Below are positions 8,918 through 15,651 of a stretch of DNA of 58,863 nt, in pieces. A program made the position numbers and the translations under genes. The DNA lies in assembly GCF_012524165.2 (NCBI RefSeq), contig NZ_JABACJ020000030.1:1-58863 (forward strand), given 5' to 3'. The notes below the pieces were generated by a model. It made no database searches. It saw only the letters and a program-made list of their open reading frames with translations, and was not told the origin of the DNA. Each line of letters starts with the position of its first letter. Positions within the stretch are counted from its first letter, which is position 1. The stretch is from Faecalicatena faecalis (lineage in GTDB: Bacteria; Bacillota; Clostridia; Lachnospirales; Lachnospiraceae).

Positions 8918-9268
8918 TTAGCTTTCCGTAGTGTCTTCTAGGAGATTGTTCTTTGTTTCTATAAATTTGCCGGTCTCCTTGTCATAGGCACCCTCTGTTA
9001 CACTTGCCTGGAAGCTGTCGATATACTCCTCGATTCCTGCCAGCTCTATGATACTCTTAGGAGGCTGAATCTGTGCGTAGATATGATCCTTGTCACCGAA
9101 GGTGATCTGCATGACATTTTCACGTACCACGGCTTCCCCGGTTCCCGTCTCCTGGATGACTGCAAAATTAAATGGTTTTTCCATGGAGATAGATGTGGGA
9201 ATATCCAGTCCCATATTATACATTGTGTTTGCATCCAGCTTTACCTTTAATTGAATCCCTATTTCCAT
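8918..9268 (-). CDS. Small beta-rich protein, first gene of the lectin operon; unknown function
   Basis: The 116-residue product is unrecognised. It begins with alternating strand-like sequence (MEIGIQLKVKLDANTMYN) and ends in an acidic tail (NLLEDTTES). It has no signal peptide, membrane segment or cysteine. The start is ATG 9268, preceded by AGAAAGGAGAACGCACA. It leads the three-gene minus-strand operon with the 988-residue and lectin-domain proteins, with about 20 bp between it and the next start. Its place suggests a structural subunit or chaperone for the larger partner, but there is no direct evidence for that. Confidence 0.75.
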   Translation of the reverse strand: MEIGIQLKVKLDANTMYNMGLDIPTSISMEKPFNFAVIQETGTGEAVVRENVMQITFGDKDHIYAQIQPPKSIIELAGIEEYIDSFQASVTEGAYDKETGKFIETKNNLLEDTTES

Positions 9269-9331
9269 TGTGCGTTCTCCTTTCTGAACTACCTCTTATG
9301 TGATTGACAGACTAAAAATCTTGTCGAATTG

Positions 9332-9361
9332 AGCATAACAAAGACGGATCTTATTTTACAA
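9332..9361 (-). promoter_or_regulatory. Promoter of the lectin operon
   Basis: On the minus strand TTGTAA (9361-9356) and TATGCT (9337-9332) are 18 bp apart, about 65 bp before the first start codon. It is divergent from the glpP promoter at 9423-9451. Confidence 0.5.
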
Positions 9362-9422
9362 GAGTTTGGATGCAAGGGAGGGGATTCTGGCGTTTACTGG
9401 AAGGAAAAACTTTTATCTTCCG

Positions 9423-9451
9423 TTGCTTTTATATAGAATTAAATTTATAAT
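9423..9451 (+). promoter_or_regulatory. Promoter of glpP-glpK
   Basis: TTGCTT (9423-9428) and a perfect TATAAT (9446-9451) are separated by 17 bp. They lie about 40 bp before the glpP start. Confidence 0.65.
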
Positions 9452-9493
9452 GGATTACAGAGAAGATAGCATGAAAAACGAAGAAGAGGTGAA

Positions 9494-10069
9494 ATGGTGA
9501 ATCATTTTTATGACATCGTGGAAGGCAACCCCATGATCGCTGCCGTAAAGGACGAAAAAGGGCTGGAAAAAAGCTGCAAGATGGAAGAAATCAGAGTGAT
9601 TTTTGTGTTATTCGGTGATATCTGTACCATAGGAAGTATTGTTGAGAGGATCAAAGCAGCAGGGAAGACGGCACTGGTGCACATCGATCTGGTCACTGGA
9701 CTTAGCTCCAAGGAGATCACGGTCGATTTTATAAAGGAACATACACAGGCGGATGGAATCATCACGACGAAGCTTATGCTTGTGCACCGAGCAAAAGAGC
9801 TGTCTATGTATACGGTACTGCGTTTTTTTGTGATAGATTCTATGGCGTTGAAAAGTATTGAAAGCCTGGAGAAGCAAAAGGGCGGCAGACCGGATTTCAT
9901 TGAGGTGCTTCCGGGAGTGATGCCGAAGGTATTAAAGAAAATCTGCGGACTCAGCCGGATTCCGGTCATTGCAGGTGGATTGATCGCGGATAAAGAGGAT
10001 GTGATGGGCGCACTGGATGCGGGCGCAGTTGCCGTATCTACGACGAACCAGGATGTATGGATGCTTTAA
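9494..10069 (+). CDS. glpP: Glycerol-3-phosphate responsive antiterminator GlpP
   Basis: The 191-residue protein matches the GlpP family along its length: a TIM-barrel-like fold with VHIDLVTGLSSKEITVDFIKEH, DGIITTKLMLVHRAKE, PDFIEVLPGVMPKVL and RIPVIAGGLIADKEDVMGALDAGAVAVSTTNQD. In Bacillus, GlpP with glycerol-3-phosphate binds leader mRNA of glp genes and prevents early termination. It is transcribed just before glpK and starts at ATG 9494 behind AAGAGGTG. A strong hairpin with its own upstream promoter lies before the glpA-like gene (12261-12317) and is the obvious candidate target in this window. Confidence 0.93.
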   Translation: MVNHFYDIVEGNPMIAAVKDEKGLEKSCKMEEIRVIFVLFGDICTIGSIVERIKAAGKTALVHIDLVTGLSSKEITVDFIKEHTQADGIITTKLMLVHRAKELSMYTVLRFFVIDSMALKSIESLEKQKGGRPDFIEVLPGVMPKVLKKICGLSRIPVIAGGLIADKEDVMGALDAGAVAVSTTNQDVWML

Positions 10070-10131
10070 GCATAAAGGGAGATAAAAAACAAAATCGATA
10101 AAACAAAAAGATGAAAAGGGAGGCTGCATTT

Positions 10132-11631
10132 ATGGCGAAGTATGTGATGGCGCTGGATTCCGGGACGACCAGCAACAGGTGTATTCTGTTTAATGAAAAA
10201 GGTGAGATGTGCAGTATGGCACAGAAGGAATTTACCCAGTATTTCCCAAAACCGGGCTGGGTGGAGCACAATGCGGAGGAAATCTGGTCCAGCCAGCTTG
10301 AGGTGGCACAGCAGGCGATGGCAAATATCAATGCCACGGCGGCTGATGTTGCGGCAATTGGAATTACGAATCAGAGGGAGACAACGATTGTCTGGGACAA
10401 GGAATCCGGGGAACCCATTTATCAGGCCATTGTATGGCAGTGCAGGAGAACATCGGAGTATTGCGACAGCTTAAAAGACAAAGGGCTGACGGAGCAGTTT
10501 CGTAAGAAGACCGGACTTGTGATCGACGCCTATTTTTCCGGGACAAAGGTAAAATGGATTTTGGATCATGTAGAGGGAGCAAGAGAGCGGGCCGAAAGGG
10601 GCGAGCTTTTGTTCGGGACGGTAGAGACATGGCTGATCTGGAAGCTGACGAAGGGAGCGGTCCATGTGACGGATTACTCCAATGCGTCCAGGACCATGCT
10701 GTTTAATATCAATACTCTTACATGGGATGAGGAGATTCTCTCAGAGCTTGGAATTCCAGCTTGTATGCTGCCAGAGGCCAAGCCTTCAAGCTGTATTTAC
10801 GGGGAAGCGGATGCTGGATTTTTCGGCGCACCGATTCCGATTGCCGGGGCAGCAGGGGATCAGCAGGCCGCGCTGTTCGGGCAGACATGTTTTGGGGAAG
10901 GCGAGGCAAAGAATACATATGGAACGGGCTGCTTCCTGCTGATGAATACCGGGGAAAAGCCAGTGTTTTCTAAGAATGGGCTTGTGACAACGATTGCCTG
11001 GGGCATGAATGGTAAGGTAAATTATGCATTGGAGGGATCGATTTTTGTTGCGGGGGCGGCCATCCAGTGGCTGCGGGATGAGATGCAGCTCATCGATTCC
11101 TCTCAGGTCTCCGAATATATGGCACAGAAGGTGGACGATACGAACGGATGTTATGTGGTCCCGGCATTCACCGGACTCGGTGCTCCACATTGGGATCAGT
11201 ACGCCAGGGGCTCCATCGTGGGGCTGACGCGCGGAGTGAACAAGTATCACATTATCCGTGCTACATTAGAATCTTTGGCCTATCAGGTGAATGATGTACT
11301 TGAGGCCATGGAGGCGGATTCAGGAATCAAGCTTTCCGCCTTAAAGGTGGACGGCGGCGCCAGTGCGAATAATTTCCTTATGCAGACTCAGGCGAACTTA
11401 AGCAATGCTCCTGTCAAACGTCCGCAGTGCGTAGAGACAACAGCGATGGGAGCTGCATATCTGGCAGGAATCGCAGTCGGATACTGGAAGAATAAAGAAG
11501 AGGTTCTGTCCAACTGGGCGATCGACCGTGTATTTGAGCCAGATATCGAACCGGATGTGCGCAAAAAGATGCTACGCGGCTGGAATAAGGCTGTCAAGTA
11601 TTCCTATGGATGGGCAAAGGATGACGAATAG
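10132..11631 (+). CDS. glpK: Glycerol kinase
   Basis: The 499-residue FGGY-family kinase phosphorylates glycerol to sn-glycerol-3-phosphate in the cytoplasm. Clear landmarks are MALDSGTTSNRCILF at the N-terminus, GITNQRETTIVWD, the GDQQAALFGQ block and DGGASANNFLMQ near the C-terminus. I take ATG 10132 as the start rather than the upstream ATG at 10111, because GGGAGG sits eight bases before it and family members begin MxKYVxALDxGTT. It lies 60 bp after glpP and 11 bp before the ATC-hydrolase-like gene. No glycerol facilitator gene is in the window. Confidence 0.97.
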   Translation: MAKYVMALDSGTTSNRCILFNEKGEMCSMAQKEFTQYFPKPGWVEHNAEEIWSSQLEVAQQAMANINATAADVAAIGITNQRETTIVWDKESGEPIYQAIVWQCRRTSEYCDSLKDKGLTEQFRKKTGLVIDAYFSGTKVKWILDHVEGARERAERGELLFGTVETWLIWKLTKGAVHVTDYSNASRTMLFNINTLTWDEEILSELGIPACMLPEAKPSSCIYGEADAGFFGAPIPIAGAAGDQQAALFGQTCFGEGEAKNTYGTGCFLLMNTGEKPVFSKNGLVTTIAWGMNGKVNYALEGSIFVAGAAIQWLRDEMQLIDSSQVSEYMAQKVDDTNGCYVVPAFTGLGAPHWDQYARGSIVGLTRGVNKYHIIRATLESLAYQVNDVLEAMEADSGIKLSALKVDGGASANNFLMQTQANLSNAPVKRPQCVETTAMGAAYLAGIAVGYWKNKEEVLSNWAIDRVFEPDIEPDVRKKMLRGWNKAVKYSYGWAKDDE

Positions 11632-11642
11632 GAGAAAAGAAG

Positions 11643-12134
11643 ATGAGCAGAGTAAAAAATGAACCCAAAATAAAGAATGCCTTGATTACAGCTATCCGTG
11701 AACAACTTGAACATCGGGCGACGTGGCTCTATCTATTGTGTGATGAGGCCGGGAAGCGGGGACTGGAATGGAAGGACTTTGGAAGTGCGGCAATCAAGAG
11801 GTGCGGACTGAGCCAGGGAGCAGGTCTGGTCAAGAAAGGCGGAACAAAGGACTTTACCGGACTTCGAAAGACTTTGTTCACCAAGCCGGCACAGTGGGTG
11901 TTTGAGATGAAGATCAGGAAAAGTACTCCAGAAGTATTAGCAATCGATTTTCACTACTGTCCTCTGGTAAAGGCATGGCAGAAAGCTGGATGTACGGATG
12001 AAGAAATCGCGTTGCTGTGTGATATTGCGATGTGCGGAGACCACGGAATCGGCGAGGCTTACGGCGGAGAGTTGAAGCTGTTAAAAAGCATTGCCAAGGG
12101 GGATGAGGTGTGCAGGCTGTATTATCATAAATAG
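11643..12134 (+). CDS. L-2-amino-thiazoline-4-carboxylate hydrolase-like protein
   Basis: The 163-residue protein resembles the small ATC-hydrolase-like family named from the Pseudomonas cysteine-forming enzyme. Conserved-looking pieces are HRATWLYLLCDEA near the start, AIDFHYCPLVKAWQKAGCTDEEIALLCDIAMCGDHGIGEA, and scattered cysteines. It has no signal peptide. It follows glpK by 11 bp and therefore sits in the glycerol operon, before the leader terminator of the glpA-like gene. Its link to glycerol use is unknown. The family call is moderately sure; the enzymatic activity in this setting is not established. Confidence 0.7.
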   Translation: MSRVKNEPKIKNALITAIREQLEHRATWLYLLCDEAGKRGLEWKDFGSAAIKRCGLSQGAGLVKKGGTKDFTGLRKTLFTKPAQWVFEMKIRKSTPEVLAIDFHYCPLVKAWQKAGCTDEEIALLCDIAMCGDHGIGEAYGGELKLLKSIAKGDEVCRLYYHK

Positions 12135-12141
12135 ATAATTT

Positions 12142-12159
12142 GTAACTGTGCACAGTTAC
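12142..12159. repeat. Perfect 18-bp palindrome GTAACTGTGCACAGTTAC
   Basis: A perfect inverted repeat lies 8 bp after the ATC-hydrolase-like stop codon. It could fold as a loopless stem in RNA or bind a dimeric protein as DNA. It has no T-tract, so it is not a standard terminator, and it lies 40 bp before the next promoter. Confidence 0.8.
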
Positions 12160-12198
12160 GATAATTCTTCAGTCATGGGGAGTTCTTTAAGATGTGGG

Positions 12199-12227
12199 TT
12201 GAAATTTAGCAGACCGGACGGTATAAT
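12199..12227 (+). promoter_or_regulatory. Promoter of the glpA-like operon
   Basis: TTGAAA (12199-12204) and TATAAT (12222-12227) are spaced by exactly 17 bp. Transcription would start near 12234, giving a leader of about 130 nucleotides that contains the hairpin at 12261-12317. Confidence 0.75.
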
Positions 12228-12260
12228 AAGAATAGAAATGAATAGCGTATGCCTATGAGA

Positions 12261-12317
12261 ACAGAGCCTGGCAGATGACATATCAGCAGATATGTTTATT
12301 TGTCAGGCTCTGTTTTT
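12261..12317 (+). terminator. Leader terminator upstream of the glpA-like gene, probable GlpP target
   Basis: ACAGAGCCTGGCA (12261-12273) pairs with TGTCAGGCTCTGT (12301-12313) and is followed by a T run. The large loop holds a second small hairpin, CATAT/ATATG. Because a strong promoter precedes it and the gene begins 50 bp later, it acts on the gene's own leader. Regulation by GlpP is inferred from Bacillus glpD. Confidence 0.75.
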
Positions 12318-12366
12318 ATGTACATTTAAATGTGGCTGATTCAGAAGATTTATGGGAGGTAAGAAA

Positions 12367-13803
12367 ATGTATGACGTAATTATTATAGGTGCCGGTGTAT
12401 CCGGCTGTGCAGTGGCGAGGGAATTATCCAGATATCAGGTCAAGGCCTGTGTGCTTGAGAAGGCAGAGGATGTCTGCTGCGGAACTTCGAAGGCGAACAG
12501 CGGGATCGTTCATGCAGGATATGATGCCATGCCGGGGACATTAATGGCGAAGCTCAATGTCCGCGGCAACCATTTGATGGGAGAACTGTCAGAGGAGCTG
12601 GATTTTCCATTTTCACGAAAAGGATCTCTGGTAATATGCAGGGAAAAGGATGGGCTTCACAGGTTAGAAGAATTAAAGGAACGGGGAGAGAAAAATGGAG
12701 TAGAGGGGCTAAAGATTCTGGACCGGGAACAGGTACTTGCCATAGAACCGAATGTGTCGAAGGACGTGATCGCCGCCCTTTATGCGCCAAGTGCCGGGCT
12801 TGTATGTCCGTTTAGTCTGAACATCGCACTTGCGGAGAATGCGAATGAAAATGGAATCGAATTTTATCTGGATACCGAGGTGCAAAAAATCAGGAAGACA
12901 GAACTAGGCTTTTGGGTCCAGACCTCCAGAGGTGATTATGAAACTAGATATATTGTAAACGCGGCAGGTGTCTATGCGGACCAGTTCCATAATATGGTGA
13001 GTGAGAAAAAACTTAACATTACCCCAAGAAAAGGGGAATACTATCTGCTTGATAAGAGCGCTGGGACACAGGTGACACGGACTATCTTCGCACTTCCTAC
13101 AAACTTTGGGAAGGGAATCCTGGTCACTCCGACAATCCATGGAAATCTACTGGTCGGGCCGACAGCAGCGGACATCGAAGATAAAGAGGGAACCAATACA
13201 ACTGCGGATGGTCTGGCAGCGATTGCAGAAAAGGCAGGACAAAATGTAAGCGGCCTTCCTCTTAAAAAAGTGATTACCAGTTTTGCAGGCCTGCGTGCCC
13301 ATGAGGACGGACATGACTTTGTGATAGAAGAGGCAAATGACGCCCCAGGTTTTATCGATTGTGCGGGAATAGAATCTCCAGGGCTGACAAGTGCTCCGGC
13401 AATTGGGGAAATGGTCGCAGAAATTTTAAGAAAAAAGCTGGGACTGACAGAAAATCCACATTTTCAGGGCAGAAGAAAAGGAATTTTAGACCCCTCCAAG
13501 CTTTCGATGGAAGAACGTAACGAGTTGATTCAAAAGAACCCGGCCTATGGAAATATCATCTGTCGATGCGAGATGATTTCCGAAGGGGAGATTCTGGATT
13601 CGATCCACCGACCTTTAGGTGCGCGCTCGCTGGACGGGGTGAAACGCAGGACCAGAGCCGGAATGGGGCGGTGTCAATCAGGCTTCTGCTCCCCAAGGAC
13701 GATGGAAATCCTCTCCAGAGAATGTGGAATCCCCATGGAGGAACTGACAAAATCAGGAGGGGAATCGAGGCTGATTGCAGGTACGAATAAAGATTCCTTT
13801 TAA
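12367..13803 (+). CDS. Anaerobic glycerol-3-phosphate dehydrogenase-like FAD oxidoreductase with C-terminal BFD [2Fe-2S] domain (GlpA-like)
   Basis: The 478-residue protein has an N-terminal FAD site (DVIIIGAGVSGCAVARELSRY, about 3-22), a DAO-type oxidoreductase body, and a C-terminal BFD-like iron-sulfur domain (CRCEMISEGEI ... GMGRCQSGFC). This is the usual layout of clostridial GlpA-type enzymes that oxidise glycerol-3-phosphate to dihydroxyacetone phosphate. The start ATG 12367 has GGGAGGT seven bases upstream; ATG 12352 overlaps that site and is rejected. It leads the trio with a GlpB-like flavoprotein and a DUF1667 protein. The trio probably passes electrons on to NAD or a membrane acceptor. 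Other FAD oxidoreductase roles are possible, but glpK next door favours this one. Confidence 0.88.
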   Translation: MYDVIIIGAGVSGCAVARELSRYQVKACVLEKAEDVCCGTSKANSGIVHAGYDAMPGTLMAKLNVRGNHLMGELSEELDFPFSRKGSLVICREKDGLHRLEELKERGEKNGVEGLKILDREQVLAIEPNVSKDVIAALYAPSAGLVCPFSLNIALAENANENGIEFYLDTEVQKIRKTELGFWVQTSRGDYETRYIVNAAGVYADQFHNMVSEKKLNITPRKGEYYLLDKSAGTQVTRTIFALPTNFGKGILVTPTIHGNLLVGPTAADIEDKEGTNTTADGLAAIAEKAGQNVSGLPLKKVITSFAGLRAHEDGHDFVIEEANDAPGFIDCAGIESPGLTSAPAIGEMVAEILRKKLGLTENPHFQGRRKGILDPSKLSMEERNELIQKNPAYGNIICRCEMISEGEILDSIHRPLGARSLDGVKRRTRAGMGRCQSGFCSPRTMEILSRECGIPMEELTKSGGESRLIAGTNKDSF

Positions 13804-13902
13804 ACATAGCAGAGAACGCAGTGAAGCGGATCTTCAAAATTCGTTTTGGTTTGCGATGCAGACGAACAGTGTGAGATCAGATAGATGATAGGAGGCAGCA
13901 AA

Positions 13903-15210
13903 ATGGAACAATATGAAATCGTAATTATCGGAGGCGGCCCCGCTGGGCTGGCGGCAGCAGTTTCTGCAAGAAACGCAGGAGCAGGCCAAATCCTGATACT
14001 GGAAAGAGATAAAGAGCTGGGGGGAATTCTGAACCAGTGTATTCACAATGGATTTGGTCTACATACATTTAAAGAAGAATTGACAGGACCGGAATATGCG
14101 GCACGTTTTATCAGCCAGGTTGAGGAATTGGGGATTGAATACCGCCTGCATACGATGGTCATGGACATCGACAGAAAAAAGGTCATTACCGCAATGAGCC
14201 GGGAAAAGGGAATGTATCAGATACAGGCCAAGGCAGTGATACTGGCGATGGGGTGCAGAGAGCGGCCGCGAGGTGCTTTGAACATACCCGGATACCGGCC
14301 TGCAGGAATCTATTCAGCAGGAACTGCACAGCGTCTGGTCAATATTGAGGGCTTACTGCCGGGCAGAAAGGTCGTAATCCTGGGTTCAGGAGATATCGGT
14401 CTGATTATGGCCAGAAGAATGACAATGGAGGGGGCCAGCGTGCAGGTGGTAGCTGAGCTGATGCCGTATTCAGGAGGATTAAAGAGGAATATTGTACAGT
14501 GTCTGGATGACTTTGGAATTCCTTTGAAGCTGAGCCATACGGTCATTGATATCAAGGGAAAAGAACGGGTGGAAGGAATTACATTGGCGGCTGTCGATGA
14601 AAAAGGAGTCCCGATTCCGGGAACAGAAGAGGAGTATGAGTGCGATACCCTTCTCTTATCGGTAGGACTGATCCCGGAAAATGAATTATCCTCCCAGATA
14701 GGGGTTACGTTGAATCCTGTGACCTCCGGGCCGATTGTGGATGAGAGCCTGGAAACGGATGTAGAAGGTGTTTTTGCCTGCGGAAATGTACTGCATGTGC
14801 ATGATCTTGTTGATTTTGTGTCGGAGGAGGCTGCTGCTGCGGGGAAAAATGCAGCTCGGTATGTGGATAAGTTCTTAAAAAAAGAGAACATATATGGAAA
14901 AGAAGAGGCTGATCCTTACCATGGGCAGAGCCAGGCAGCCGTGTCGCTTATTCCCACAGGAGGCGTCCGCTATACCGTTCCGTCCATCATTCATCCTGAC
15001 CGGATGCAGGAAGAACAGGTTGTCCGTTTTAGGGTAGGTAGGGTATACTATAACTGTTATATTAATGTATATTTGAATGGCGAACGGCTGCTGCACCGGA
15101 AACGTCCTGTGATGGCACCGGGAGAAATGGAGCAAATAAAGCTCAAGGAGTCTTGGTTCGCGAATGTGCCGAAAAACGCAGAGATGACGATTCAGATTGA
15201 GGAGGCATAG
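13903..15210 (+). CDS. NAD(P)/FAD-dependent oxidoreductase, GlpB-like subunit
   Basis: The 435-residue pyridine-nucleotide disulfide-type flavoprotein has an FAD motif (EIVIIGGGPAGLAAAVSARN), a central NAD(P) motif (VVILGSGDIGLIMARRM), and the second FAD contact (DVEGVFACGNVLHVHDLVD). It lacks a redox-active CxxC pair near the first motif. ATG 13903 is chosen because GGAGG lies just before it. The protein sits between the GlpA-like enzyme and the DUF1667 protein, an arrangement typical of anaerobic Firmicutes glycerol operons, and probably provides the electron outlet for glycerol-3-phosphate oxidation. Its exact acceptor is unknown. Confidence 0.85.
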   Translation: MEQYEIVIIGGGPAGLAAAVSARNAGAGQILILERDKELGGILNQCIHNGFGLHTFKEELTGPEYAARFISQVEELGIEYRLHTMVMDIDRKKVITAMSREKGMYQIQAKAVILAMGCRERPRGALNIPGYRPAGIYSAGTAQRLVNIEGLLPGRKVVILGSGDIGLIMARRMTMEGASVQVVAELMPYSGGLKRNIVQCLDDFGIPLKLSHTVIDIKGKERVEGITLAAVDEKGVPIPGTEEEYECDTLLLSVGLIPENELSSQIGVTLNPVTSGPIVDESLETDVEGVFACGNVLHVHDLVDFVSEEAAAAGKNAARYVDKFLKKENIYGKEEADPYHGQSQAAVSLIPTGGVRYTVPSIIHPDRMQEEQVVRFRVGRVYYNCYINVYLNGERLLHRKRPVMAPGEMEQIKLKESWFANVPKNAEMTIQIEEA

Positions 15211-15213
15211 AAG

Positions 15214-15579
15214 ATGGAGAAGAAAGAATTAGTCTGCATCGGCTGTCCGATGGGATGTGTGATGCAGGTCGAGATGGAGGGCGAAGAAGTCCTGTCTGTA
15301 AGTGGGAATACCTGTACAAAAGGGGAACGCTATGCAAGAAAAGAAGTGACAGATCCGACCCGGATCGTAACCACTACGGTGAAGGTGAAGAACGGTACGG
15401 CCGAAAGAGTACCTGTAAAGACAAAATCAGACATTCCGAAAGGGAAGATATTTGGCTGCTTAAGAGCGCTCAAAAATGTGGAAGCCATAGCGCCTGTGAG
15501 GATCGGAGATGTGATCCTTAAAAATGTGGCAGGCACAGGGGTCGATATCGTAGCTACAAAAGATGTGGAAGCAAGATAA
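15214..15579 (+). CDS. DUF1667 small Cys-motif protein of the glycerol-3-phosphate dehydrogenase complex
   Basis: The 121-residue protein has an N-terminal CIGCPMGCVMQV motif, a second cysteine in NTCTKGERYARKE, and a C-terminal TKSDIPKGKIFGCLRAL block. This is the DUF1667 pattern, which normally travels with GlpA/GlpB-like flavoproteins. The cysteines suggest metal or iron-sulfur binding and an electron-transfer role. It starts four bases after the GlpB-like stop and closes the operon. The family call is firm; the mechanism is inferred. Confidence 0.88.
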   Translation: MEKKELVCIGCPMGCVMQVEMEGEEVLSVSGNTCTKGERYARKEVTDPTRIVTTTVKVKNGTAERVPVKTKSDIPKGKIFGCLRALKNVEAIAPVRIGDVILKNVAGTGVDIVATKDVEAR

Positions 15580-15651
15580 GAGATAGCCCCCTTTTATTGT
15601 GTTTGGGAAGATGCTATAATAGGAGAATCGAATAAAAAAGAGAGGTGTACT

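Noticed and set aside
10111..10131. Upstream ATG extension of glpK by seven residues
   Set aside because: The ribosome site GGGAGG lies inside this stretch and serves ATG 10132.
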